Part shown: piece by piece, positions 34,574 through 43,664 of the stretch
Layout of the letters: each line of letters starts with the position of its first letter
Numbering within the stretch: position 1 is the stretch's first letter
NCBI RefSeq assembly: GCF_028657905.1
Contig: NZ_CP117782.1
Span: 434,001 to 498,000 of the forward strand
Length of the DNA: 64,000 bases
Origin: Burkholderia sp. FERM BP-3421
Lineage (GTDB): Bacteria > Pseudomonadota > Gammaproteobacteria > Burkholderiales > Burkholderiaceae
Direction of reading: 5' to 3'
Notes under the pieces: generated by a model
The model's input: only the letters and a program-made list of their open reading frames with translations
The model's database searches: none
Told to the model about the DNA's origin: nothing
Made by a program: the position numbers and the translations under genes

Positions 34574-35500
34574 TCAGGTCGAACGGCGCGCGCCGAGGCC
34601 CGGCACGCGCTTGATCACGCCGGTGGCGAGCGCGGTGCCGAGCAGCACGATCGCGCAGCCTTCGAGCATGCCGGGCGACACGCGTTCGTCGAGGAACAGC
34701 GCGCCCCACAGGATCCCGAAGATCGGGATCACGAAGGTGACGGTGATCGCGCGCGCCGGCCCGATATGCGTGATCAGGTAGAAGAAGATGAAATACGCGA
34801 CGCCCGTGCAGGCGACGCCGAGGCAGGCGACCGCGCCCCACGCGCCGGCCGACACGGGGCCGGCGGGCCAGGTGGCGAGCGCGAACGGCGCGAGCAGCAG
34901 CGTGGCGCCGATCATGCTGCCGGTGGCGTTGATCAGCGGGTCGACGCCCGTCAGCTTGCGCTTCGTGTAGTTCGCGGCGATCCCGTACAGCAGCGTGGCG
35001 CCGAGCGCGGCGCCCGACGCGAGCAGGGTCGGGCCCGGCGCGGCGGCGTGCGCGCCGTGGGGCGCGAACACCTGGTCCCACACCAGCGCGAGCACGCCCG
35101 CGAAACCGATCGCGAGGCCGAGCGCGCGGGCGGCGGAGAGCTTGTCCTTGAGCCACAGGTAGGCGACGAGCGCGCCCCACAGCGGGGTGGTCGCGTTGAT
35201 CACCGAGGTCACGCCCGCCGACAGCGTCAGTTCGGCGAACGCGAACAGGCAGAACGGCAGGGCGGAATTCAGCGCGCCGACCACGAACAAGGGGCCGGCG
35301 CGCTCGCGCAGCTGCGCGTAGAGCGCGCGCGGCGGATAGCGCGTGAGCGCGAGGCCGACGAGGAACAGCGCGCCGATCGCGACGCGCAGCAGCATTAGCG
35401 GCGCGACGCCGAAATCGGTCACGCCGATGCGGATGAACAGGAAGGACGCGCCCCACAGCGCGGCGAGCACGATCAACAGCGAGATGTTCTTGGCATTCAT
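34574..35500 (-). CDS. EamA-family (DMT) metabolite transporter
   Basis: A 308-residue protein of ten membrane helices in two EamA repeats. The first repeat starts with ISLLIVLAALWGASFLFIRI, the usual family opening. The end of each repeat has the conserved LTLSAGVTSVINATTPLWGA or ALFLDERVSPGMLEGCAIVL motif. It probably exports an amino acid, purine or other small metabolite; no substrate can be assigned. The ATG at 35500 was chosen because it starts directly before the first helix. It is monocistronic. Confidence 0.85.
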   Translation of the reverse strand: MNAKNISLLIVLAALWGASFLFIRIGVTDFGVAPLMLLRVAIGALFLVGLALTRYPPRALYAQLRERAGPLFVVGALNSALPFCLFAFAELTLSAGVTSVINATTPLWGALVAYLWLKDKLSAARALGLAIGFAGVLALVWDQVFAPHGAHAAAPGPTLLASGAALGATLLYGIAANYTKRKLTGVDPLINATGSMIGATLLLAPFALATWPAGPVSAGAWGAVACLGVACTGVAYFIFFYLITHIGPARAITVTFVIPIFGILWGALFLDERVSPGMLEGCAIVLLGTALATGVIKRVPGLGARRST

Positions 35501-35610
35501 CGGAGGTATGGCGAGCGGTGGAGAGAAGAGGCGAGTGCATCTTACCTCCGCGCCTGCGCGCAACGTTTCACGCTGCGATGAAATGGCAAGAAAAGACGAT
35601 GAGACCGCAA

Positions 35611-35643
35611 CAATCGGAGTACGCGCCGGGCGTGCTCCGATTG
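35611..35643 (-). terminator. Hairpin downstream of the tyrosine-rich lipoprotein gene
   Basis: CAATCGGAGTACGC (35611-35624) pairs with GCGTGCTCCGATTG (35630-35643) with one G-T wobble. It starts 5 bases after the lipoprotein stop codon on the minus strand. No T tract follows. Confidence 0.5.
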
Positions 35644-35647
35644 ACGG

Positions 35648-35920
35648 TCAGTGATGCCAGTAGCCGCGCCGGTAGCCGCCGCGATAGCCGAAGTTCAGCG
35701 ACACCGACGGTCCCCACCAGCCCCACGCGGGCGCGTAGGCCGGGGCCGGGTAGTAGGTCGGATAGGCGGGATAGGCCGGATAGGCGGGGTACGCGTACGG
35801 GGTCTGCTCGGTTTGCACGGGCGCGGCCGCGTAGTAGCCCGTCGGGTAGTAGCCGTACGGGTAGTAGCAGCCGGCGAGCGCGAGGCTCGCGAGTGCGACC
35901 GTGGCGAAAGTCCTGATCAT
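35648..35920 (-). CDS. Small Tyr/Pro-rich lipoprotein
   Basis: A 90-residue lipoprotein. The signal is MIRTFATVALASLALAGCYY with lipobox LAGC and the acylated Cys at residue 18. The mature part is dominated by Tyr, Pro and Ala with a short tandem of YPA triplets (about residues 42-55), then WGWWGPSVSLNF and a Gly/Arg/Tyr end (GYRGGYRRGYWHH). The composition suggests an unfolded, surface-associated or envelope protein. The upstream ATG that would extend it has no signal-like sequence. No function is known. A hairpin directly follows the stop. Confidence 0.75.
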   Translation of the reverse strand: MIRTFATVALASLALAGCYYPYGYYPTGYYAAAPVQTEQTPYAYPAYPAYPAYPTYYPAPAYAPAWGWWGPSVSLNFGYRGGYRRGYWHH

Positions 35921-36075
35921 GATGATTCCCCGATGCGAGGGGCGCGGTGAGGCGTCGATGCGTTGGAGCTTAGCCGGGGGGCATATGAAAGGCTGTGTGA
36001 AACGGTAACGGATCATTTCGCCGGCGTGCGCCGGGCGAAGCGCGAACCGGGCGCGCGGCGGCGCGCCCGCCGCGT

Positions 36076-36288
36076 TTACTTGCCGACCTGGTTGCCGATC
36101 AGGCCGCCGGCGGCTGCGCCGCCGAGGGTCGACAGGGCGCTGCCGCCGAGCGCCGCGCCGGCGACGCCGCCGACGCCCGCGCCGATCGCGGTGTCGCGCT
36201 GACGGGTGGTCATGTTGTCGCAGGCCGACAGGCTCGCCATCGCGGCGACGATGAGCGCACAGGCTCCGATGCGTCGAATCGAGTTCAT
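36076..36288 (-). CDS. Glycine-zipper lipoprotein (Rick_17kDa / OsmB-like)
   Basis: A 70-residue lipoprotein with signal and lipobox (ALIVAAMASLSACDN, Cys at about residue 23). A glycine zipper follows: AIGAGVGGVAGAALGGSA and LGGAAAGGLIGNQVGK, with Gly every fourth residue. Such segments insert into or pack against membranes; relatives include OsmB and the 17 kDa antigens. It is likely stress-related and envelope-located by analogy. It lies close to another small lipoprotein gene on the same strand, with 155 bases between them. Confidence 0.8.
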   Translation of the reverse strand: MNSIRRIGACALIVAAMASLSACDNMTTRQRDTAIGAGVGGVAGAALGGSALSTLGGAAAGGLIGNQVGK

Positions 36289-36459
36289 GATGCCGTCCTC
36301 ATAGGATGGGAAGCAGGCGCGGCGACGCCGCGCCCATGCAGACCAATCTACGCGGCGCATCGAGAGGCTGCTGTAAGGACTTGTGAGCGTCTGTGGGTTT
36401 CGTAATCAAATGTTTCGTTTCGATCGGGCGTCGCGCATCCGACCCCGTGCGGCGCGGCG

Positions 36460-37662
36460 TCAGGCGTTGCACGCGAGCGGGTCGCGCGTGCGGCGCTGAT
36501 TCCACAGCGCGGCGAGCAGCGCGACGCCGCCCGCGCCGAGCGCGACGCCGAAGCCCGCGCGCGTGCCGAAGCGGTCGACCACCTGGCCGGCGAGCGCCGC
36601 GCCGAGCGCGACGCCGGTGTTGAGTCCGGCCAGCAGCCAGGTGATGCCTTCGGTCAGGCGCGCGGCCGGGACCGCGCGTTCGATCAGCGACATCGCGACG
36701 ATCACGGTCGGCGCGAAGAACAGGCCGGCGGCGAACACCATCGCCGCGAGGCTCGCGACGCCGGTCGCGAACGGCAGCGGCAGCGTCGCGGCCGCGGTGG
36801 CGAGCGCGCCGAGGCCGAGCAGGCGGGGCAGCGGCGTGGCGAGCCCGAGCGCGCCGAAGGCGAGGCCCGCCAGGCACGAGCCGGTCGCGTAGACCGACAG
36901 CACGAGGCTCGCCGAGGCCGGGCTGCCGGCCTGCCGCGCGAACGCGACGCTGGCGATGTCCACCGTGCCGGCAATGACGCCCATCGCGGTCATCAGCATG
37001 AGCAGCAGGCGCACGTCGCCGAGCCGCAGCAGGGAGCCGGCCGCGTGCGCGGCCGCATCGCGCGCGCCGGGCACGGGCTCGCTGCCGCGCTGCGCGGCCA
37101 GGGCCGCGACGCCGCCGACGAGCAGCGCGGCCGCCGCGAGCGGGCCGGCGGGCGCGGCGAGCGCGACGCACAGGCCCACCGACAGCGGCGGCGCGGCGAT
37201 GTAGGTGATTTCATCGACGACGGTCTCGAACGAATACGCGCTGGCCAGCAACGCGGGGCGCTCGCGCAGCGCGGCGCTCCAGCGCGCGCGCACCATCGCG
37301 CCCATGCTCGGCATCGCGCCCGCGAGCGCCGCGCATGGGAACAGGGTCCACGCCGGCGCGCGCCAGGCGGCGCAGGCGACCAGCGCGACGAGGCCGCTCG
37401 CGCCGATGCCGGCCGCGAACGGCAGGACCCGGCGCTGACCGAAGCGGTCGACCTGCCGCGACGTGAACGGCGACAGCGCCGCATAGGCCAGCATGAAGGC
37501 GGCCGCCACCGCGCCCGCGAGACCGTAGCCGCGCCCCAGTTGCACGAGCATCGTGATGATCCCGATGCCGATCATCGGCAGCGCGAGGCGGGCGATCAGG
37601 CCGGCCGCGCAGAAGCCCCGCGCGCCGGGCGTCGCGAACAGTTCACGGTAGGGATTGGGCAT
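36460..37662 (-). CDS. MFS transporter, divergent from a TetR regulator
   Basis: A 400-residue major facilitator with 12 membrane helices. The 2-3 loop motif appears as SRQVDRFGQRRVLPFA, and the second half has a weaker copy (GQVVDRFGTRAGFG). It is most like the drug or sugar efflux MFS proteins that start MPNPYRELFATPGARGF. The divergent tetR gene and a palindrome between the two starts suggest substrate-induced expression, typical of a drug exporter. The substrate itself is unknown. Confidence 0.87.
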   Translation of the reverse strand: MPNPYRELFATPGARGFCAAGLIARLALPMIGIGIITMLVQLGRGYGLAGAVAAAFMLAYAALSPFTSRQVDRFGQRRVLPFAAGIGASGLVALVACAAWRAPAWTLFPCAALAGAMPSMGAMVRARWSAALRERPALLASAYSFETVVDEITYIAAPPLSVGLCVALAAPAGPLAAAALLVGGVAALAAQRGSEPVPGARDAAAHAAGSLLRLGDVRLLLMLMTAMGVIAGTVDIASVAFARQAGSPASASLVLSVYATGSCLAGLAFGALGLATPLPRLLGLGALATAAATLPLPFATGVASLAAMVFAAGLFFAPTVIVAMSLIERAVPAARLTEGITWLLAGLNTGVALGAALAGQVVDRFGTRAGFGVALGAGGVALLAALWNQRRTRDPLACNA

Positions 37663-37718
37663 CGTCGCGGGTTCCTCGTGGTCGGGCGGATTGTGCCCGC
37701 TGCGGGGCGCGTGGAATA

Positions 37719-37735
37719 ATACGTACAGTGCGTAT
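37719..37735. promoter_or_regulatory. TetR-type operator between the MFS and tetR genes
   Basis: ATACGTA-CAG-TGCGTAT is a near-perfect palindrome (one arm mismatch) in the AT-rich 147-base divergent gap. It lies 57 bases from the MFS start and 75 from the TetR start, a usual position for a site that controls both. Confidence 0.6.
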
Positions 37736-37809
37736 GAATAATGATCGTATATACCTACGCGCTGAATGTAAACAATCGCAGGCGCCGACGGACAGGAAGG
37801 AGAGCAGGC

Positions 37810-38418
37810 ATGGTGCGACGAACCCGCGTCGAGATGGAGGCGACCCGCGCGACGCTGCTCGCGACGGCGCGTCGCGTGTTCGGCGAAGCGGGCTACGCCG
37901 AGGCGTCCATGGACGACCTGACGGCGCGCGCGGGCCTGACGCGCGGCGCGCTCTACCATCATTTCGGCGACAAGGCCGGGTTGCTCGCGGCGGTGGTCGA
38001 GCAGATCGACGCGGAATCGGATGCGCGGCTCGCGGCCGTCGAGGCGGCCGCGCAGGACGGCTGGCGCGGTTTCCGGGCGCGCTGCCATGCGTATCTGGAG
38101 ATGGCGCTGGAGCCCGAGATCCAGCGCATCGTGCTGCGCGACGCGCGCGCGGCGCTCGGCGGCCCGACGCGGGATGCGCAGCGGCAATGCGTGGCGTCGC
38201 TGGAGCGCCGGGTGGCGGCGCTGATCGACGCGGGCTGCCTGGCGGGCGCGCCCGCGCCGGCCCTGGCGCGGCTCGTCCACGGCAGCCTGACCGAAGCGGC
38301 GCACTGGATCGCGGAAGGCGAGGGCGAGGCGGGCGCCGAGCGGCTCGCGGCCGCGCGCGTCGCGCTCGATCACCTGCTGGCGGGCCTGCGCGCGCGCCGC
38401 ACTGACGCGACGACGTAA
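37810..38418 (+). CDS. TetR family transcriptional regulator
   Basis: A 202-residue repressor. The DNA-binding domain is in residues 1-60: TLLATARRVFGEAGYAEASM and DDLTARAGLTRGALYHHFGDK, which is the canonical TetR helix-turn-helix ending in YHHFGDK. The C-terminal ligand domain (QRIVLRDARAALGG) is of the AcrR-like type. The ATG at 37810 was preferred over an in-frame ATG 69 bases upstream because the extra residues run through the operator region and are not conserved-looking. It is divergent from the MFS gene, its likely target. Confidence 0.92.
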   Translation: MVRRTRVEMEATRATLLATARRVFGEAGYAEASMDDLTARAGLTRGALYHHFGDKAGLLAAVVEQIDAESDARLAAVEAAAQDGWRGFRARCHAYLEMALEPEIQRIVLRDARAALGGPTRDAQRQCVASLERRVAALIDAGCLAGAPAPALARLVHGSLTEAAHWIAEGEGEAGAERLAAARVALDHLLAGLRARRTDATT

Positions 38419-38440
38419 AAAAGCCCGCGCGAGGCGGGCT
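38416..38440 (-). terminator. Rho-independent terminator of thiC
   Basis: On the minus strand the stem AGCCCGC/GCGGGCT (38440-38434 with 38428-38422, loop of 5) is followed by a run of T (38421-38417). It lies 32 bases after the thiC stop and overlaps the last codon of the convergent tetR gene. Confidence 0.8.
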
Positions 38441-38471
38441 CTTGACCAGGCCGGAAAGCCGGACGCGCGGC

Positions 38472-40403
<1,932 letters not shown>

Positions 40404-40838
40404 GCGATCTCCTGTGTCGATCCGATCGAGCGCTGGGCGCTGGCTCGGGTGCAGGACCCGGGCCGGCGCTTCAGTACTTGCCCGGATCCCATGCAAAGCG
40501 AATGTGGGGCGCTAAGCAGGAGACGAGACTCGCGACGCGACGGGATTCATCTGAAGAACGACGGTGAAACCCGGACGCTTCCCTGCGCTGGCATTATCCA
40601 GATCAGGTTCAAAGGGTATTTCTCACCCGCCGCGCACCAAATGTCTGATCTGGCGCAAGGCAGGACCCCCGCGTTAGCAAGCGCACAAGATACACCGGGT
40701 CGGCGGCGGTTTCAACCGGGGACAGATCTTAAGTGCGGCGGCGGGGTGCGGCCGCGAAAATAATTTCATGGGCGGCTGTCAGATCGCGCGGTGTGCGCCG
40801 ACCAATCGACTCCTCTAACAAGATGACGGAGTCATCCC
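40404..40838. other. thiC leader and promoter region
   Basis: A 435-base divergent gap. It holds the thiC 5' leader with the TPP riboswitch and the upstream region of the MXKDX repeat gene. Near the latter's start a small inverted repeat ATGAC-GGA-GTCAT (40823-40835) places the Shine-Dalgarno GGAG in its loop. Confidence 0.6.
40573..40680 (-). promoter_or_regulatory. TPP riboswitch (THI element) in the thiC leader
   Basis: The minus strand carries the conserved TPP aptamer pieces in order: a GGGGGTCCTG start (about 40671-40660), a variable arm, then CCCTTTGAACCTGATCTGG (about 40615-40597) and ATAATGCCAGCGCAGGGAAG. It lies about 170 bases before the thiC start, the common position. Binding of thiamine pyrophosphate is expected to reduce thiC expression, probably by hiding the ribosome-binding site since no strong terminator is visible between the aptamer and the gene. 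Confidence 0.93.
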
Positions 40839-41117
40839 ATGAAACATTCCCTGTTGGCCGCCTGCCTCGCCGTGTTCGCGTTCTCTGCCGCAGGCGTCGC
40901 CTATGCGCAGAACGATGCGATGTCGAACGGCGCGATGGCGAAGGACGCCATGGCGAAAGACGCGATGTCCAAGGACGGCATGAAGAAGGACGCGATGTCC
41001 AAGGACGGTATGAAGAAGGATGCGATGTCCAAGGACGGTATGAAGAAGGATGCGATGTCGAAGGACGGCATGAAGAAGCCGATGAAGGACGACAAGATGA
41101 GCCCGATGTCGAACTGA
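40839..41117 (+). CDS. Pentapeptide MXKDX repeat protein, exported
   Basis: A 92-residue exported protein. Residues 1-23 are a Sec signal peptide ending GVAYA-QND. The rest is almost entirely built of Met-x-Lys-Asp/Lys-x pentads; residues 41-80 are four exact decamers (DAMSKDGMKK), encoded by a 30-base tandem repeat at 40959-41078 with few synonymous changes. It matches the family of MXKDX repeat proteins of Burkholderia and relatives, whose function is not known; the Met-rich, charged sequence might bind metal or be redox-sensitive. It has its own terminator and lies upstream of a redox gene pair. Confidence 0.88.
   Translation: MKHSLLAACLAVFAFSAAGVAYAQNDAMSNGAMAKDAMAKDAMSKDGMKKDAMSKDGMKKDAMSKDGMKKDAMSKDGMKKPMKDDKMSPMSN
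40959..41078 (+). repeat. Four in-frame 30-base tandem repeats in the MXKDX gene
   Basis: Units at 40959, 40989, 41019 and 41049 each encode DAMSKDGMKK and differ at only a few third positions. The unit length is a multiple of three, so copy-number change would alter protein length and not the frame. Confidence 0.9.
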
Positions 41118-41145
41118 GCGCCCGCGCGCTCCCCGCTTGGCCTTG

Positions 41146-41178
41146 GCCGTCCGCGCCCCCGCGCGGGCGGCGCTTTTT
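41146..41178 (+). terminator. Rho-independent terminator of the MXKDX gene
   Basis: GCCGTCCGCGC pairs with GCGCGGGCGGC (one T-G wobble) around CCCC, followed by GC and five T. Confidence 0.75.
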
Positions 41179-41224
41179 CGGGCCGGGGCGCGCGGGGCCG
41201 CCGTGACAGCCAGGAGGTCACGCG

Positions 41225-41857
41225 ATGCATGTTTCCCATTCCCCCATGCGGCCGCCCGCGGCGCGCCGCGAACGCGTCGTCCACCCGGTCTGGGTGCGGG
41301 TCTGCCACTGGCTGAACGCGCTGGCGGCCGTCACGATGGTGCTGTCCGGCTGGCGCATCTACGACGCCTCGCCGATCTACGCCGGCTTCACGTTTCCGCA
41401 CGGGCTCACGCTCGGCGGCTGGCTCGGCGGCGCGCTGCAATGGCATTTCGCCGCGATGTGGCTGCTGTTCCTCAACGGGCTCGGCTATCTCGCGCTGGGC
41501 GTCGCGACGGGACGCCTGCGCCGCAAGTTCTGGCCGCTGTCGCCGCGCGCCGTGCTGCGCGACGCGTGGGCCGCGCTGCGCGGACGGCTGTCGCACGACG
41601 ATCTGTCGGTTTACAACGCGGTGCAGCGCGCCGCCTATGTCGCGGCGCTCGCGGATCTCACGCTGCTCGTGTTGTCCGGGCTCGTGATCTGGAAGTCGGT
41701 GCAGTTTCCGCTGCTGCGCGAGGCATTCGGCGGTTATGACCGCGCGCGCGTCGTGCATTTCTGGGCGATGGCGTTTCTCGTCGCGTTTTTCGTCGTGCAC
41801 GTCGCGATGGCGCTGCTGGTGCCGCGCTCGCTCCTCGCGATGCTGCGCGGCCGTTGA
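41225..41857 (+). CDS. Cytochrome b/b561-domain membrane protein
   Basis: A 210-residue integral membrane cytochrome b with about four helices. Heme-ligand histidines fit the pattern: VHPVWVRVCHWLNALAAV in helix 1, LQWHFAAMWLLFLN in helix 2 and VVHFWAMAFLVAFFVVHVAM in helix 4. This is the Ni/Fe-hydrogenase-type or formate-dehydrogenase-type cytochrome b561 family. It is 14 bases upstream of a molybdopterin oxidoreductase gene, so it is its likely quinone-side electron partner. A strong AGGAGG precedes the ATG. Confidence 0.88.
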   Translation: MHVSHSPMRPPAARRERVVHPVWVRVCHWLNALAAVTMVLSGWRIYDASPIYAGFTFPHGLTLGGWLGGALQWHFAAMWLLFLNGLGYLALGVATGRLRRKFWPLSPRAVLRDAWAALRGRLSHDDLSVYNAVQRAAYVAALADLTLLVLSGLVIWKSVQFPLLREAFGGYDRARVVHFWAMAFLVAFFVVHVAMALLVPRSLLAMLRGR

Positions 41858-41871
41858 AAGGAGTTCCGATC

Positions 41872-42663
41872 ATGTCCATCCAGGACGACCCACCCGCGCG
41901 CAAGGCCGCGCCGCGGATCGATCGCGCCGCGCTCGAGATCGACGTGCGCAAGACGCTCGAACAACCGGCCCGTCGGCTGTTCGGCCGGCGCGTGCTGACG
42001 CTGGGCGGGCTCGCGATGCTGACCGGCTGCTCGCTGCAGGACGACGCGTCGGTCAACGATTTTCTCGACAAGGTGTCGCGCGCGAACGATCGCGTGCAGG
42101 CCTGGCTGTTCGGGCCCACGCGGCTCGCGCCGACCTACACCGAGGCCGATCTCACGCGGCCGTTTCCGTTCAACGCGTTCTACGGCATCGACGAGGTGCC
42201 GCGCGTCGATCCGGCCGGCTACCGCCTCATGCTGTCCGGGCGCGTGACCGGGCAGCGGGTGTGGACGCTGCCCGAGCTGTATGCCCTGCCGCACGCGGAG
42301 CAGATCACGCGCCATATCTGCGTGGAAGGGTGGAGCGCCATCGGCCGCTGGGGCGGCACGCCGTTCGGGGCGTTCCTGCGGCGCGCGGGCGCGGACCTGA
42401 ACGCGAAGTACGTCGGGTTCAAGTGTGCGGACGACTACTACGAGAGCATCGACATGCCGACGGCGCTGCATCCGCAGACCCTGCTGGCGTTCGAGTACGA
42501 CGGCGCGCGCCTGCCGGCCGAGTACGGCTTCCCGATGAAGCTGCGGATGCCGACCAAGCTCGGCTACAAGAATCCGAAGCACATCATGGAGATCTTCGTG
42601 ACCGATGTCTTTCCGGGCGGGTATTGGGTCGATCAGGGCTACAACTGGTTCGGCGGCTCCTGA
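41872..42663 (+). CDS. Molybdopterin-dependent oxidoreductase, sulfite-oxidase family
   Basis: A 263-residue protein of the sulfite oxidase/MsrP family. The N-terminal RRLFGRRVLTLGGLAMLTGC has an RR pair and hydrophobic stretch, suggesting Tat export or a lipoprotein. The catalytic domain contains FPFNAFYGIDEVP and the motif RHICVEGWSAIGRWGG, whose Cys binds molybdenum. The end (PKHIMEIFVTDVFPGGYW) fits too. It is the second gene of a pair with a cytochrome b, analogous to MsrP-MsrQ, though the partner here is of b561 type. The substrate may be a sulfoxide or other oxidised compound; this is inference. The ATG at 41872 was chosen over an upstream one because of a good GGAG at 41860. Confidence 0.88.
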   Translation: MSIQDDPPARKAAPRIDRAALEIDVRKTLEQPARRLFGRRVLTLGGLAMLTGCSLQDDASVNDFLDKVSRANDRVQAWLFGPTRLAPTYTEADLTRPFPFNAFYGIDEVPRVDPAGYRLMLSGRVTGQRVWTLPELYALPHAEQITRHICVEGWSAIGRWGGTPFGAFLRRAGADLNAKYVGFKCADDYYESIDMPTALHPQTLLAFEYDGARLPAEYGFPMKLRMPTKLGYKNPKHIMEIFVTDVFPGGYWVDQGYNWFGGS

Positions 42664-42734
42664 GGGGCGGCGTCGCCCGCGGCGGGCGGTGGATGTGGCG
42701 GCGGGGGCGGGGCGCATCCGCGCGTCGCCGGAGC

Positions 42735-42762
42735 CGGCCGGCGACCCGTGGGTCGCCGGCCG
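42735..42762. repeat. Perfect palindrome at the left edge of the tandem array
   Basis: CGGCCGGCGACCC pairs with GGGTCGCCGGCCG across a GT centre (13-base arms). Its right arm runs into the first copy of the 10-base repeat. It lies about 70 bases after the oxidoreductase stop and may once have been that operon's terminator hairpin. Confidence 0.8.
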
Positions 42763-42930
42763 CCGCGACCCGCCGCGACCCGCCGCGACCCGCCGCGACC
42801 CGCCGCGACCCGCCGCGACCCGCCGCGACCCGCCGCGACCCGCCGCGACCCGCCGCGACCCGCCGCGACCCGCCGCGACCCGCCGCGACCCGCCGCGACC
42901 CGCCGCGACCCGCCGCGACCCGCCGCGACC
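42761..42930. repeat. 17 perfect copies of a 10-base tandem repeat
   Basis: CGCCGCGACC repeats 17 times without a single change (42761-42930). Because 10 is not a multiple of 3, each frame cycles, and none contains a stop. Confidence 0.97.
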
Positions 42931-43083
42931 CGACCGACCGACCGACCGACCGACCGACCCGACCGACCGACCGACCCGACCGACCGACCGACCGACCGAC
43001 CGACCGACCCGACCGACCGACCGACCCGACCCGACCCGACCGACCCGACCGACCCGACCCGACCGACCCGACCGACCCGACCC
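42931..43083. repeat. Tandem array of GACC tetramers with GACCC interruptions
   Basis: Runs of CGAC/GACC 4-base units (seven at the start) broken at intervals by an extra C, grading into 9-base GACCGACCC units. It continues the preceding 10-base array without a gap. Confidence 0.93.
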
Positions 43084-43155
43084 GACCGACCCGACCGACC
43101 CGACCGACCCGACCGACCCGACCGACCCGACCGACCCGACCGACCCGACCGACCC
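43084..43155. repeat. Eight copies of the 9-base repeat GACCGACCC
   Basis: Eight identical 9-base units in register from 43084. Single-base C-to-A conversion of this unit gives the next block. Confidence 0.93.
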
Positions 43156-43272
43156 GAACGACCCGAACGACCCGAACGACCCGAACGACCCGAACGACCC
43201 GAACGACCCGAACGACCCGAACGACCCGAACGACCCGAACGACCCGAACGACCCGAACGACCCGAACGACCC
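43156..43272. repeat. Thirteen copies of the 9-base repeat GAACGACCC
   Basis: Thirteen identical units from 43156 to 43272, in exact register with the eight GACCGACCC units before them. The last unit is followed by GACGGACGC, a diverged copy that forms the left arm of the hairpin. Confidence 0.95.
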
Positions 43273-43300
43273 GACGGACGCTGCGCGCGTCCGTCGGGTC
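43268..43300. repeat. 13-base-pair hairpin at the right edge of the tandem array
   Basis: GACCCGACGGACG pairs fully with CGTCCGTCGGGTC around CTGCGCG. Its left arm contains the last repeat bases, so the array is bounded on both sides by long inverted repeats. No T tract follows. Confidence 0.85.
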
Positions 43301-43328
43301 TCGCTTCGCCAAACTGCGACGCTGCTTG

Positions 43329-43370
43329 CCGCTGCCGCTGCCGCTGCCGCTGCCGCTGCCGCTGTCGCCG
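43329..43370 (+). repeat. GCTGCC-type hexamer run
   Basis: About six units of CCGCTG/GCTGCC followed by GTCGCC variants, 30 bases to the right of the hairpin. It is a further low-complexity tract in the same intergenic region. Confidence 0.8.
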
Positions 43371-43664
43371 CCGCTGTCGCCGCGCCCGCGAATGTCGCGC
43401 CGAAACGTCAGCCCAGTCTGATTCGTCGCGTCCCGACATTCGTCTTACAGCCGTTCATGCATAATGCTGACGGTGCGCTCCACGGGGCGCACCGCGCAGT
43501 TCAGATCCATTCGAACCTACCGACATCCCCGGTTCCCTATCGTCGCCGCACGTTCCGACATGCCGTTCCGCCCGCTCTCGCCCGCCTTCGCCGCGCGCTC
43601 GCCGCTCCCTGGATTCCCGCCTTCCGCCGGCCCCGGCGCACGCCCCGCGCCGCGAGACTGACCG

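Larger units (their letters stand above)
42664..43664. other. Non-coding region dominated by short-period tandem repeats
   Basis: 1001 bases with no supportable gene. From left to right it holds a perfect palindrome (42735-42762), a tandem array of three successive periods (42761-43272), a 13-base-pair hairpin (43268-43300), a GCTGCC hexamer run (43329-43370) and a CATAAT promoter-like -10 (43460-43465) ahead of the DMT transporter gene. Several very long open frames cross it only because the repeats contain no stop codons. Confidence 0.85.

Noticed and set aside
42664..43664. A CRISPR array
   Set aside because: The units are 4-10 bases with no unique spacers, so this is a tandem array and not a CRISPR.
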